Source: Paenarthrobacter nicotinovorans
GTDB taxonomy: Bacteria > Actinomycetota > Actinomycetes > Actinomycetales > Micrococcaceae
DNA: 64,000 bases
Direction: 5' to 3'
Assembly (NCBI RefSeq): GCF_021919345.1
Contig: NZ_CP089293.1
Location: forward strand, 1,116,001-1,180,000
How positions within the stretch are numbered: position 1 is the first letter of the stretch; each line of letters opens with the position of its first letter. The notes under the pieces were generated by a model. That model made no database searches. It was given only the letters and a program-made list of their open reading frames with translations, and was not told the DNA's origin. The position numbers and the translations under genes were made by a program. Positions 50,616 to 59,627 of this stretch are shown piece after piece.

Positions 50616-51790
50616 GAAGAGGGTCCTTTGCTTGAGGTGAGTTCCGAGGGGCCGGTTGTTTCGCTGGGCACGCCGGAGATGACTTCGTTGTAATGACGGA
50701 CCAGCTCGGCGCTGAGCACCGGCCACGTCCGGCCCTGGACCGAAGCGGCAGCTGCCGTTGCGAACGCGCGGCGCTTGGCGTCGTCGCCCATCAGGTCCTG
50801 GACGTAGGCGCGGAGCTGGGTGAGGTTTCCGGGCTCGTACAGCCAGCCGGTGCGGGAGTTTTCCACCAGGTCCAAGGGGCCGCCGCGCCCCGTGGTCACC
50901 ACCGGAACGCCCGACGCCATGGCTTCCTGGATGGTTTGGCAGAACGTCTCGAACTCTCCGGGGTGGACGAAGAGGTCGAAACCGGCGACGGCCTCCGCCA
51001 GGGCTTCGCCGCCGAGGAAACCGGCGAAATGGGCGTTGGGAAGCGCGGCTTGGAGAGCTTCGCGCTGCGGGCCATCGCCGACGATGACCAGCTTGGTGTT
51101 CGGCACATCCGCCAGCACGGCGAGATCCTCCACCTGCTTCTCGACGGCGAGCCGGCCGACGTAGCCGATGATGCGCTGACCGTTAGGCGCTACTTTGCTG
51201 CGCCACGCCGGCGAACGTTTCGCGGGATTGAAGCGCGCGGTATCCACACCGCGCCGCCACATGTCCACGCGAAGGATGCCGCGTCCGCGCAACTGGTTCA
51301 GCGCGAAAGTGGACGGCACCAGGGTCCGGGTGGCCAGGAGGTGGATGTTGTCCACGCGGTTCCAGGCCCAGTTCTCCAGGAACGGCACGCCATAGCGGCC
51401 CGCGTAGCTGGGAACTTCGGTTTGGTAGATCGCGACCGTAGGGATGCCGAGTTGGTGGGCGGCCTGCACGGCGCGCCAGCCGAGGACGAAAGGGGAGGCG
51501 AGGTGAACGACGTCCGGCGCGAAATCGGCAAGGATTCGCTTGACCCGATTCACACCACCCAACGCCACCCGCACATTCGTGTAACCGGCCAGCGGCACGG
51601 AGGGAAGCCGGTGCACATACGCGCCCTTCTCGACGCTCGAAACATCAGTGTCCGAGGTCGACGGCGCGATCACCATCACCTCATCCCCGCGCTCCTGCAG
51701 ATGCTCCAGCACCCGCAGTATCGAGTGGGTAACCCCATTCATCAGTGGCAGGAATGATTCGGCGACGATTGCGATCCTCACGCCTCCCAC
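50612..51790 (-). CDS. GT4-type glycosyltransferase (MgtA/PimB-like)
   Basis: 392 aa. GT-B fold with RIAIVAESFLPLMNGVTHSILRVLEHLQERGDEVMVIAPS and the C-terminal nucleotide-sugar site (FDLFVHPGEFETFCQTIQEAMASGVPVVTTGRGGPLDLVENSRTGWLYEPG) including the EX7E motif. It resembles GDP-mannose-dependent MgtA/PimB-like transferases; the donor could also be UDP-glucuronate given its coupling to ugd. The start (GTG 51790, or 51781) is uncertain. First gene of the operon. Confidence 0.92.
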   Translation of the reverse strand: MGGVRIAIVAESFLPLMNGVTHSILRVLEHLQERGDEVMVIAPSTSDTDVSSVEKGAYVHRLPSVPLAGYTNVRVALGGVNRVKRILADFAPDVVHLASPFVLGWRAVQAAHQLGIPTVAIYQTEVPSYAGRYGVPFLENWAWNRVDNIHLLATRTLVPSTFALNQLRGRGILRVDMWRRGVDTARFNPAKRSPAWRSKVAPNGQRIIGYVGRLAVEKQVEDLAVLADVPNTKLVIVGDGPQREALQAALPNAHFAGFLGGEALAEAVAGFDLFVHPGEFETFCQTIQEAMASGVPVVTTGRGGPLDLVENSRTGWLYEPGNLTQLRAYVQDLMGDDAKRRAFATAAAASVQGRTWPVLSAELVRHYNEVISGVPSETTGPSELTSSKGPSS

Positions 51791-51943
51791 GGTGGTCGCG
51801 GCGGGTGGCTTACTGGGTGCGCGGGGGTGGCCTGTGCGGGAAGAGTGGGTTAACAGGTGGGTTGGGCTGGTCTCCGACTCGCAGCAAGCAGGGGGAATCT
51901 TGAAGAAAACACTCGCACTGGGAGTAGGAAAGCCGGAAGCGAC

Positions 51944-52387
51944 TTACTGATGTTCGGTTGGTCGCCCACCCTGTGCCCTCTTCAAATCCTTCCGCAGCCC
52001 CCGGTTGTCCGCGCGGAGTTCCTCGTTGTGCTCACTCAGCCCACGGTTGTCCTCGCTCAGCCCGCGGTTCTCCTCCTCGAGCTCCAGTACCCGCTTCACA
52101 CCGGCCAGGTTCAACCCTTCATCCAGGAGCACCCCGATCCGGCGCAGCGTGGTCAGGTCGTTTTCGCTGTAGCGGCGCGTGCCGCCGTCGGTCCTCTCGG
52201 GGGTGAGCAGACCCTTGCGCTCGTACTGCCGGATGTTCTGCTGCCCGGTTCCCACCAGTTCCGCGGCAACTGAGATCGCATAGACCCCTTGCGTGTCCCG
52301 GCCACCATCAGTGCCGCCGTCGGACGCTGGGGTGGGCAGGCCGCCGTCGTGCTCCTGGGCAGCATTCGCGCGATCCGAAACCGCCAT
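51944..52387 (-). CDS. hspR: MerR-type heat-shock regulator HspR
   Basis: 147 aa. After a Gly/Asp-rich N-terminus, GVYAISVAAELVGTGQQNIRQYERKGLLTPERTDGGTRRYSENDLTTLRRIGVLLDEGLNLAGVKRVLELE is the HspR-type MerR domain. The C-terminal half is a leucine/asparagine coiled coil (EEENRGLSEDNRGLSEHNEELRADNRGL). It is divergent from hsp20 and is expected to repress it until heat stress. No consensus HAIR element (CTTGAGT-N7-ACTCAAG) was found in the spacer. Confidence 0.9.
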   Translation of the reverse strand: MAVSDRANAAQEHDGGLPTPASDGGTDGGRDTQGVYAISVAAELVGTGQQNIRQYERKGLLTPERTDGGTRRYSENDLTTLRRIGVLLDEGLNLAGVKRVLELEEENRGLSEDNRGLSEHNEELRADNRGLRKDLKRAQGGRPTEHQ

Positions 52388-52528
52388 TAGAACCTCCGAA
52401 AATCCTCCAAAAAGCTACTTGCACCACTCTCTCACCAGTGCTATAAAAAATCTATACCAGCCAACACAGATCGAACAGGCTGGAACCTACAACAGAATCA
52501 GCATCAAAACCAAAGGAGTGAGAACCCA

Positions 52529-52951
52529 ATGCTGATGCGCACTGACCCGTTCCGCGAATTCGACAGGCTCGCCCAACAGGTTTTTGGCACAACAGCACGC
52601 CCGGCCGGAATGCCGATGGATGCATGGCAGGAGGACGGACAATTCGTTGTTGCCTTCGATCTGCCTGGCGTAAGCCCTGATTCGGTGGAGTTGGATGTCG
52701 AACGGAACGTCCTGACGGTAAAGGCAGAACGGAAGTCGCCCGCGGGCGAGAACACGGAGATGATTGCCGCCGAGCGCCCGCAGGGTGTCTTCAGCCGGCA
52801 ACTCATCCTGGGTGACACTTTGGACACCGATGGCGTCCAGGCCAGCTACGACGCCGGGGTACTCACACTCCGCATCCCCGTCGCCGAGAAGGCCAAGCCA
52901 CGGCGCATTGAAATCACATCCAATGGGCAGAGGCAGGAGATCAACGCATAA
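52529..52951 (+). CDS. Hsp20/alpha-crystallin small heat-shock protein
   Basis: 140 aa; ATG 52529 preceded by AAAGGAGTGAG. The alpha-crystallin domain runs about residues 30-130 ([37 protein letters not shown] ... [44 protein letters not shown]). ATP-independent holdase, under the divergent HspR. Confidence 0.96.
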   Translation: MLMRTDPFREFDRLAQQVFGTTARPAGMPMDAWQEDGQFVVAFDLPGVSPDSVELDVERNVLTVKAERKSPAGENTEMIAAERPQGVFSRQLILGDTLDTDGVQASYDAGVLTLRIPVAEKAKPRRIEITSNGQRQEINA

Positions 52952-53178
52952 TCCAGTCCGTCCTGCCGGAAGGCTCACCCGGGGGTGGCCGACCGGCAGG
53001 GCAGCGACCGGGAACGACGGAGGCGGCCGCATCGGAAAAGTCGGGCGCAGGCTTCGTGCCACGTCACAGCGTTTCTTAGCGCACATGAAAGCGACCCCCG
53101 CCCGTCGTCTCCCGATTGATGGCCCCCGGCCCAGGCCGGGGGCCATCGCCTGATCCGCAGCATGAACCGGAACCCGCA

Positions 53179-53577
53179 GTGAGTACGCAACCCGACTACT
53201 ACGCCACCCTCCACGTGCCGCTGGACGCGACGGCGCGTGAAATCACCCGCGCCTACCGCGCACTGCTGCGAACCCACCACCCGGACACCCGCCAAAAGGT
53301 CGACGACGGCGACACCACCTCCGCGGCCGACCTCCAGGAACTGCACGCCATCATGCAGGCGTACGTCGTGTTGTCGGACCCAGGAAAGCGGGCGGCATAC
53401 GATCGGGCGCGGCGGAGTGGATCCATTGTTGGTGCCGGCGGAACACCCGTGAAGGTCCGGGTGCACAGGCGCGAAGCACGGCCTGGGACGAGCGGCGAGC
53501 AGTCACCGCTCACCTTTGGGCCCACCCGTTGGGAACCTTCGTCCAGAAACCTGAGAACACCAAGGAGTAATCCATGA
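53179..53577 (+). CDS. J-domain (DnaJ-like) protein
   Basis: 132 aa from GTG 53179. The J domain occupies residues about 5-75 with the HPD motif intact (LLRTHHPDTRQKV) and VVLSDPGKRAAYDRARR. No zinc-finger or C-terminal substrate domains, so a specialised DnaK co-chaperone. Overlaps the next gene by ATGA. Lies just after hsp20, forming a small heat-shock cluster. Confidence 0.9.
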   Translation: MSTQPDYYATLHVPLDATAREITRAYRALLRTHHPDTRQKVDDGDTTSAADLQELHAIMQAYVVLSDPGKRAAYDRARRSGSIVGAGGTPVKVRVHRREARPGTSGEQSPLTFGPTRWEPSSRNLRTPRSNP

Positions 53578-53951
53578 GTGCTTGGCGTCCGTATGACGGC
53601 CACATCATCCCCGCGTTCTACGAGCGGTTCGAACAACGCTGGGGCAGGGGGACAGCGCCGTTCCTGGACCCGGAAGTCCACGAACAACCCCTTCCCCGGG
53701 CGCAGTGGATCAACCCGGACACCGGTGCCGCGGTCGCCGTCGTCCCCATCTGGACCGACGATCCAGAGCATCGCTCCTTCGGGGTGTTCTATTTGCCGCC
53801 GGCAGGTGACATCTGGATGCTGCGCCCCGGACCCACCACGTTCGTGGAACCAAAAGGAGGCGCCAACCAGGAGCAGGTGACACTTCGCAACGACGCCTTC
53901 AAGAAGGCCGTCAATCATGCCAAGGAGTTCATCTACGGCCCGCAGTTGTGA
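53574..53951 (+). CDS. Hypothetical protein coupled to J-domain protein
   Basis: 125 aa, ATGA-coupled to the J-domain gene. Rich in Trp and Pro (MSAWRPYDGHIIPAFYERFEQRWGRGTAPFLD ... SFGVFYLPPAGDIWMLRPGPTTFVEPKGGANQEQVTLRNDAFKKAV). No family recognised. Coupling suggests a partner or client of the J protein. Confidence 0.78.
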   Translation: MSAWRPYDGHIIPAFYERFEQRWGRGTAPFLDPEVHEQPLPRAQWINPDTGAAVAVVPIWTDDPEHRSFGVFYLPPAGDIWMLRPGPTTFVEPKGGANQEQVTLRNDAFKKAVNHAKEFIYGPQL

Positions 53952-53976
53952 GTGAGCGTTCGAGCGTCTTGTGGGT

Positions 53977-54060
53977 TGCCGCGAGGGGTGAGGTCTCGAC
54001 CCAAAGGTGTGCTTGCAAAGTGCCGAGAGCCAACCCCTCGGCGAGGTGAGTGCCGACGCC
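53977..54060 (+). repeat. Isolated copy of the 41-bp repeat family with leader
   Basis: GCCGCGAGGGGTGAGGTCTC followed by AAAGGTGTGCTTGCAAAGTG and GAGAGCCAACCCCTCGGCG. The same leader-plus-unit order recurs at 54397-54546, so the 38-bp array lies between two copies of one element. Confidence 0.65.
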
Positions 54061-54131
54061 TCGGCCGGCGTCGAGCGTTTATGACCCGCAAACCGATGGC
54101 CGCCATGGATACGCATTGACGACACCCAAAT

Positions 54132-54359
54132 TTGGGTGGCGCGGAACCACAAATGTGGCGCAGGGCAGGTTGGGTGGCGTGGAACCACAAATGTGGCGCA
54201 GGGCAGTTTGGGTGGCGTGGAACCACAAATGTGGCGCAGGGCAGTTTGGGTGGCGTGGAACCACAAATGTGGCGCAGGGCAGTTTGGGTGGCGCGGAACC
54301 ACAAATGTGGCGCAGGGCAGGTTGGGTGGCGTGGAACCACAAATGTGGCGCAGGGCAGG
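54132..54359 (+). repeat. 38-bp tandem repeat, six copies
   Basis: Units start at 54132, 54170, 54208, 54246, 54284 and 54322, nearly identical (T/C and G/T changes only). Each contains CCACA-AA-TGTGG, a small inverted repeat, between GGGTGGCG and GGCGCAGGGCAG. A period of 38 is not a multiple of three, so open frames through it are artefacts. There are no unique spacers, so it is not CRISPR. Confidence 0.92.
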
Positions 54360-54396
54360 AGGTGTGGCCGCCCCAACCCGGCGGACCGCCGTCGTG

Positions 54397-54560
54397 GTTG
54401 GCGCGAGGGGCGAGGTTTCGACCGAAAGGTGCGCCCCCAAAGTGCTGAGAGCCAACCCCTCGGCGAAAGGTGCGCCCCCAAAGTGTCGAGAGCCAACCCC
54501 TCGGCGAAAGGCACGCCCCCAAAGTGCCGAGAGCCAACCCCTCGGCGAAAGGGCGCGTGG
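54397..54560 (+). repeat. 41-bp tandem repeat, three copies plus partial
   Basis: After the leader GCGCGAGGGGCGAGGTTTCG, units begin at 54424, 54465 and 54506 with a partial fourth at 54547: GAAAGGTGCGCCCCCAAAGTG then (C/T)(T/C)GAGAGCCAACCCCTCGGC. CGAGGGG in the leader and CCCCTCG in each unit can pair, so the RNA or DNA would form alternative hairpins. Confidence 0.88.
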
Positions 54561-54570
54561 GCAAAAGAAG

Positions 54571-54613
54571 GCTGGTGCAGCCTGGGAAAGAATTCCAAGG
54601 CGGCTGCACCAGC
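54571..54613. repeat. 12-bp perfect stem hairpin
   Basis: GCTGGTGCAGCC and GGCTGCACCAGC enclose a 19-nt loop containing GAATTCC. No T-run follows. It lies between the tandem repeats and the DUF6350 gene and may end a repeat-derived transcript. Confidence 0.6.
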
Positions 54614-54838
54614 TGCTAGTACGACTTTCTGTTAAAAGTTGTGACACCTATCCATTGGCCGCTCCTAGTTCCCGGCTTCGGTTTGTTTCCGGGCTTCAAT
54701 GTCAGTCAGGGGGTGGTGGTCTGCCCCGGGAGAACACCTCCCATCTTACGGCGACCAGCAGGAAAAAGCGCTGAAATTCGCGGTATTTCAGGGGCGCCTG
54801 ACGGGGGAGAGCGGCTCGTCGTGGCACGATTGAACACG

Positions 54839-56173
54839 ATGAAACTGCGCGCTGATCAGACCGGAAACCGTGGCCTCCCTATGCCCCTTTGGCTGCAGGG
54901 CGGGTTGGAAGCGGCCCAGGCAGCGTTCATTTCGGCCATTGTTGTGGTGCTTCCGCTCGTCGGAGTGTGGGCTACAGACGGTTTCCAGGACCGCGCCGTG
55001 GACACCCTTGCGCGGCTGGGCGGCCAGGCCTGGTTGCTGATCCACGGGGTGCCGCTGGAACTGGCTCACGTGAACGTTGGCGCCGCGGCTGCGCAGCCGG
55101 GGTCGGGACTGTTGTCTTTGATTCCGCTGGGTTTGACCCTCATCCCGTTCCTGCTGGCATGGCGTGCCGGCCGTCGCTTGGCCCGCGCCTCCTACACCGA
55201 TCAGCTGTGGCAGGCGTTCCTGGGCGCTTTCGTTGTGTACGCGGCGTTCGGCGCAGCCACCGGATTTGTGTGCCGCACACCCGAAGTAGTCATCAATCTG
55301 TGGTTGGCCATGTCCATCCCCTTGATCTCGTTCGGCCTGGGCATGATCGTCGGCGCCCGACGCGAGGCCGGTTCCTGGAGCCGCCTGATCGGTGTCGACG
55401 CCGTCGCCTGGCTCTCCAAGACCAGTCAGCATTCACGGTGGGCAGGCTCGTATGTCGGCTCAGCACTGAAGGCCGGTTTCGTGGCCGCGATGGCCGCCGT
55501 GTGCCTGGCAGCCGTGCTGTTGGCTGTGACCATTGTGTGGCACTGGACGGAGATCATCGCAGTCTACGAAGGCCTGCAGGCCGGCGCCTTGGGCGGCGCT
55601 GTGCTCACGATCGCCCAACTCGGCTTCCTGCCCAACCTGGTGATCTTCGCTTTGTCATGGTCCTCGGGAGCCGGCTTCTCACTGGGCATCGGCTCCACCG
55701 CGGGTCCGCTGGGCACTTCCGTGGGACCACTTCCGGCGGTCCCGATCCTGGGCAGCCTGCCGGCTGGGCAATTGGATTTCGGAGCCATGGCGCTCGCGTT
55801 GCCGGTAGTGGCAGGCATCCTGGCCGGCTGGTGGTTCCTCCGAGAAGGCGAAAACCACTTCGACGAGTGGCTTTCCATCAAGATCAAGGCCCGCTGGTTC
55901 ACGGCCACCGTGTCCACGCTGTTCCTGGGCGCTTTCATTGGTTCCGTCGCGGGCCTGCTTGGTGGCGCACTGGCGTGGGTCGCGCGCGGTTCTGCCGGCA
56001 TAGGGCGGCTCACGGAAATTGGGCCCCACCCGCTGTGGACGGCAGTCTGGCTGGCTGCGGAAGTGGGTATCGGCGTCGTGATTGGCTACGCAGTCGGGCC
56101 CTGGCTGGAACGCCGCCAGAAGCTGCGTGAGGCCAACCTGGACGAGGCAGCGTACGACGACGAGCACGCCTGA
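54839..56173 (+). CDS. DUF6350 family multi-spanning membrane protein
   Basis: 444 aa from ATG 54839 (GTG 54821, with GGGGGAGA 10 bp upstream, is an alternative). About nine to ten membrane segments; LPMPLWLQGGLEAAQAAFISAIVVVLPLVGVWAT is typical of the actinobacterial DUF6350 (PerM-like) proteins encoded just before purN. These are implicated in divisome stability in mycobacteria (PerM); that function is inferred here. Confidence 0.85.
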   Translation: MKLRADQTGNRGLPMPLWLQGGLEAAQAAFISAIVVVLPLVGVWATDGFQDRAVDTLARLGGQAWLLIHGVPLELAHVNVGAAAAQPGSGLLSLIPLGLTLIPFLLAWRAGRRLARASYTDQLWQAFLGAFVVYAAFGAATGFVCRTPEVVINLWLAMSIPLISFGLGMIVGARREAGSWSRLIGVDAVAWLSKTSQHSRWAGSYVGSALKAGFVAAMAAVCLAAVLLAVTIVWHWTEIIAVYEGLQAGALGGAVLTIAQLGFLPNLVIFALSWSSGAGFSLGIGSTAGPLGTSVGPLPAVPILGSLPAGQLDFGAMALALPVVAGILAGWWFLREGENHFDEWLSIKIKARWFTATVSTLFLGAFIGSVAGLLGGALAWVARGSAGIGRLTEIGPHPLWTAVWLAAEVGIGVVIGYAVGPWLERRQKLREANLDEAAYDDEHA

Positions 56174-56197
56174 GCGCGCAGGTCCGGTGTTGCTGGG

Positions 56198-56620
56198 CTA
56201 CCTGAGCGAGCCCGGCATGGACTTCTCAAGTTGCGTAAGGCATTGCGTCTTCGCGGACTCCGTCAGTGCTGACCGTGCGCAATCCTGGTACGTGCTGACC
56301 TGCTTGAAGAAAAGGGCCGACGTCAGGATGAGCAGGCACATAACGCCGGTCACCACCAGGCCTGAAATGGTCCCGAAGAGAATCAACCGCGGGTGCTTGT
56401 ACTTGACGGTTCGCACCAGAACCGCGATGCCCAACACCAACGCGGCCAGCGTCAGAATGGCACTCAACCACACGTAATTCACGTTCAGGGAGAACACAAA
56501 GAACGCGCCCAAAGCCGACAAAAGGAAAGCGCGGAAGAGGTTCTGGGTCACGCCGAGGGCGGACTTTTCGGCCTCGGAGCGAGGTTGCTGGCTCGGCCGG
56601 TGGCCGACGTCGGGATTCAT
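56198..56620 (-). CDS. Hypothetical membrane protein
   Basis: 140 aa from ATG 56620. A hydrophilic N-terminus, three hydrophobic segments (LFRAFLLSALGAFFVFSLN; YVWLSAILTLAALVLGIAVLV; LILFGTISGLVVTGVMCLLILTSALFF), then a short extracytoplasmic tail with two cysteines (YQDCARSALTESAKTQCLTQLE) that may form a disulfide. Transcribed toward the DUF6350 gene and divergent from purN. Confidence 0.78.
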   Translation of the reverse strand: MNPDVGHRPSQQPRSEAEKSALGVTQNLFRAFLLSALGAFFVFSLNVNYVWLSAILTLAALVLGIAVLVRTVKYKHPRLILFGTISGLVVTGVMCLLILTSALFFKQVSTYQDCARSALTESAKTQCLTQLEKSMPGSLR

Positions 56621-56658
56621 GTTTTCCAGCCTACGCGAGCCGCCCATAAGCTAGTGCA

Positions 56659-57228
56659 ATGCGCATTGTTGTCCTTGTCTCCGGTACCGGTTCCAATCTT
56701 CAGGCTGTCATCGACGCCGTGAAGTCGGGTGAACTGGATGTCGAGATCGCCGCTGTGGGCGCTGACCGTCCCGATACCTACGGTGTGGAGCGCTCTGACG
56801 AAGCCGGCATTGAGACGTTCGTGGTGAACTTCAACTCGTTCGAAACCCGTGCGGAGTGGGATGCTGCCTTGCGGGACAAGGTCCTGTCCTACAGCCCGGA
56901 TGTTGTGGTCTCCTCAGGATTCATGCGGATTGTCAGCGCGGAGTTCATCGACGCTTTCGGCGGCAAGTACGTCAACACACACCCGGCCCTGCTGCCGGCT
57001 TTCCCGGGCGCCCACGGTGTCCGCGACGCCATGGCCTACGGCGTGAAGGTCACAGGCTGCACAGTCCACTGGGCCGACGCCGGTGTGGACACGGGGCCCA
57101 TCATCGCGCAGGAAGCTGTATCAGTGCTTCCGGACGACACCGAAGAAACCCTGCACGAGCGCATCAAGGTAGTGGAGCGCCGCCTCCTGGTCCAGACCCT
57201 CGCCGAGCTCGCCGCCGCAGCCAACTGA
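56659..57228 (+). CDS. purN: Phosphoribosylglycinamide formyltransferase
   Basis: 189 aa; transfers formyl from 10-formyl-THF to GAR in purine synthesis. RIVVLVSGTGSNLQAVID binds phosphate. The catalytic Asn-His-Asp set is recognisable as VNTHPALLPAFPGAHG and GCTVHWADAGVDTGPII. Its usual downstream partner purH lies 4.7 kb away, separated by an inserted block. Confidence 0.97.
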   Translation: MRIVVLVSGTGSNLQAVIDAVKSGELDVEIAAVGADRPDTYGVERSDEAGIETFVVNFNSFETRAEWDAALRDKVLSYSPDVVVSSGFMRIVSAEFIDAFGGKYVNTHPALLPAFPGAHGVRDAMAYGVKVTGCTVHWADAGVDTGPIIAQEAVSVLPDDTEETLHERIKVVERRLLVQTLAELAAAAN

Positions 57229-57283
57229 GCGGGCCCACGCACGGGCGCCCCACGGGCCCCCGTCCCCTCGCTGGCTAAACGGG

Positions 57284-58636
57284 CTAGTCGAGGATCTGCT
57301 GCTTGGTTTCCGGGGCGAAGAACGCCATCCAGAGCACCGAGAGCAGCACCAGCCCACCCGCCAGCGCGAACGACGTCGCCAACCCGAACTCCGGCCAGAA
57401 GAAGGAAGCAAACACCAATGGGCCGAATCCGGCGCCGATGCGGGAAAACGTAGAAGCCCAGCCGAAGCCGGAGCCACGCAGCTCCGTCGGATACAGCTCG
57501 GAAACATAGGCGTACAGGACCGGGATGGCCACCTGCACCACAAAGCCGAACACCAGCAGCCAGAACACGGCCGCGGAAGGCACATCCACCACGAACGCCA
57601 CAATCACCAGCGTCAACGCGGACAGCGGACCGGTGATGGCGAGGATCCACTTGCGTCCCACACGCTCCACCAGGACTGCGGCCACCACGACGCCCAAAAG
57701 CCCGACGGCGGCCATTCCCGCCGTGGTCACGAACGCCTTGTACTCCTCAAACCCCGCGCCGATGAGAATGCGCGGCATCCAGGTCAGAGACAAGTAGTAG
57801 ACCAGCAGAATGCTGAAGAACAAAGCCCAGGCAGCCGTCGTGATCTTCCAGTTGAACTGCCAGATCCGCTGCAACTGGGTCCACGCGGAACCCGCCGAGA
57901 GCCTGGGAGCGGCTTGGGGTTCGGGCAGGCTGTAAGCCCGCGGCTCAGCCCCGGTCGCGTCCACCAGCCCATCGATGACGGCCGCTGCCTCGGCCCGCCG
58001 GCCCTTTCGGATCAAGAACAGAGGAGACTCCGGAACACTGCGCCGGATCCAGAAAACCAGCAACGCGGGGAGCACCATGATCAGCATGGTGAGCCGCCAG
58101 TCGCCGTAAGCCGCAACCAGCCAGGCCGATACGAACCCGCACAGGGCAGCGCCCACCGGCCACCAACCGTCCATGGCTGTCAGTACCCGGCCACGTTGCT
58201 TGCGCGGCGTGAACTCACCCACCAACGCATAGTCCACGGGAATGCAGCCGCCAAGGCCGAAGCCGGCCATGAAGCGGAAGATGCAGAACCATACGATGTC
58301 CGGCGAGAACGCACCCAGAACGGTGAAGATGCTGAAGATCAGGAGGGTGGCGGTGAAAGCCCTCTTCCGCCCAATGGTGTCGGCGATAGTGCCCCAGGCA
58401 AACGCACCCACGGCCATGCCGATCAGGTTGGCGGTACCGATCCACGCAGCGTCGGCCGGCTGCAGCGACCAGTGCTTGGACAGCAGGGGGATCAGGATGC
58501 CGTTGAGCGTGACGTCCCAGGCATCGAACATGAACCCGAGGCCACCGATCAGGAAAATCCTGCCTTGAACCTTCCACCGCCACGGCAGTTCCTGCACTAC
58601 TTGTTCGCCGCTGGGCACGGCTGTGTATGTATTCAT
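57284..58636 (-). CDS. MFS sugar/metabolite:H+ symporter
   Basis: 450 aa from ATG 58636 (AGGAGG 5 bp upstream), 12 membrane segments. GFMFDAWDVTLNGILIPLL and DTIGRKRAFTATLLIF (motif A), VGEFTPRKQRGRVLTAMDGWWPVG, and VSELYPTELRGSGFGWASTFSRIGAGFGPL match the metabolite:H+ symporter branch. It is last in an operon after a sugar kinase and murQ, so N-acetylmuramic acid or a related amino sugar is the likely substrate. Confidence 0.92.
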   Translation of the reverse strand: MNTYTAVPSGEQVVQELPWRWKVQGRIFLIGGLGFMFDAWDVTLNGILIPLLSKHWSLQPADAAWIGTANLIGMAVGAFAWGTIADTIGRKRAFTATLLIFSIFTVLGAFSPDIVWFCIFRFMAGFGLGGCIPVDYALVGEFTPRKQRGRVLTAMDGWWPVGAALCGFVSAWLVAAYGDWRLTMLIMVLPALLVFWIRRSVPESPLFLIRKGRRAEAAAVIDGLVDATGAEPRAYSLPEPQAAPRLSAGSAWTQLQRIWQFNWKITTAAWALFFSILLVYYLSLTWMPRILIGAGFEEYKAFVTTAGMAAVGLLGVVVAAVLVERVGRKWILAITGPLSALTLVIVAFVVDVPSAAVFWLLVFGFVVQVAIPVLYAYVSELYPTELRGSGFGWASTFSRIGAGFGPLVFASFFWPEFGLATSFALAGGLVLLSVLWMAFFAPETKQQILD

Positions 58637-58676
58637 TGGGCCTCCTGCATGCAACTTTATGCGCTGCCGGGCAACG

Positions 58677-59627
58677 TTACTTCTGGTTCTCGATGGCCCT
58701 GCGCAGGAAACCGCCGGCTTCCTCCAGCGCACCCTTGGCCTGACCAGCATCGATGCCCGTCAGGAGCACCAGAATCGCGGCTTTCACCGAGCCGCCCACG
58801 GAGTCCAATGCTGCGGCGGCTTCCTGGGCGGAAACCCCGGTGGCGTGCTGGACGGTCCTCTGCGAACGGGCCTGCAGCTTCTCGTTCGTCGCACGCAGGT
58901 CCACCATGAGGTTTCCGTAGGTCTTTCCCAGCTTCACCATTACCAGCGTGCTGATCATGTTGAGGACAAGTTTCTGCGCCGTGCCGGAGTTCAACCGGGT
59001 GGAGCCGGCGATGAACTCCGGACCCACCACCACCTCGATCGCCGCATCCGCCACATGGCTCACGGCCGAGCCCTTGTTGCACGCCAGCGACGCCGTGAAC
59101 GCGCCGCGCTTCCGGGCTTCCTCCAGCGCGCCGATCACGTAAGGGGTCCGCCCGGAGGCAGTGATTCCGACGACGGCGTCCGCCTCGGTCACGTTGATAT
59201 CGTGCAGGTCGCGTGCCCCGGCCGTTGCGTTGTCCTCGGCGTACTCCACAGGGTGCTGGATCGCTTTGGGTCCGCCTGCGATCAGCCCGACGACGAGTCC
59301 CGGCGGGGTGCCGAATGTCGGTGGGCACTCACTGGCATCGAGCACACCCAAACGACCGGCCGTCCCGGCTCCCACATACAAAAGGCGGCCTCCGCGCTGG
59401 AGCCGCTCCGCAACGGCGTCGACGGTGTGCACAATGGCCGGGCTGGCCGCTGCGACGGCGGCGTGTACTCCCGCGCTGTGGGCGAGCATGGCCGCCACGA
59501 GTTCTTCGGTGCCCAGGATGTCCAGGTTGTCCAGGCCTTCGGCGGCGGCTTCGGTCTGCAATCCGGCTAGTTCCGAGCGCAGGCCTGCGAGTTTGTCCGC
59601 GTCAGTCGGGCCAGTTTGTTCCGTCAC
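58677..59627 (-). CDS. murQ: N-acetylmuramic acid 6-phosphate etherase
   Basis: 316 aa from GTG 59627, overlapping the kinase gene by 26 bp. SIS domain with GRLLYVGAGTAGRLGVLDASECPPTFGTPPGLV (catalytic Glu in SECPPTFG), GITASGRTPYVIGALEEARKRG, and STRLNSGTAQKLVLNMISTLVMVKLGKTYGNLMVDL identify MurQ. It cleaves the lactyl ether of MurNAc-6-P to GlcNAc-6-P and lactate during peptidoglycan recycling. Confidence 0.97.
   Translation of the reverse strand: MTEQTGPTDADKLAGLRSELAGLQTEAAAEGLDNLDILGTEELVAAMLAHSAGVHAAVAAASPAIVHTVDAVAERLQRGGRLLYVGAGTAGRLGVLDASECPPTFGTPPGLVVGLIAGGPKAIQHPVEYAEDNATAGARDLHDINVTEADAVVGITASGRTPYVIGALEEARKRGAFTASLACNKGSAVSHVADAAIEVVVGPEFIAGSTRLNSGTAQKLVLNMISTLVMVKLGKTYGNLMVDLRATNEKLQARSQRTVQHATGVSAQEAAAALDSVGGSVKAAILVLLTGIDAGQAKGALEEAGGFLRRAIENQK

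Noticed and set aside
52388..52528. HAIR operator (CTTGAGT-N7-ACTCAAG) expected for HspR
   Set aside because: Only a weak CTTG...CAGTG pattern was seen; no consensus match, so not reported as a site.
54132..54359. CRISPR array
   Set aside because: The repeats are directly head-to-tail with no unique spacers, and no cas gene is nearby.
54050..54775. Several long overlapping frames on both strands through the 38-bp and 41-bp repeats, rich in PAPHLWFHATQ- or RGTTNVAQG-like repeats
   Set aside because: They are translations of non-coding tandem repeats whose period is not a multiple of three; the same peptide recurs in every frame and no start signal or homology exists.
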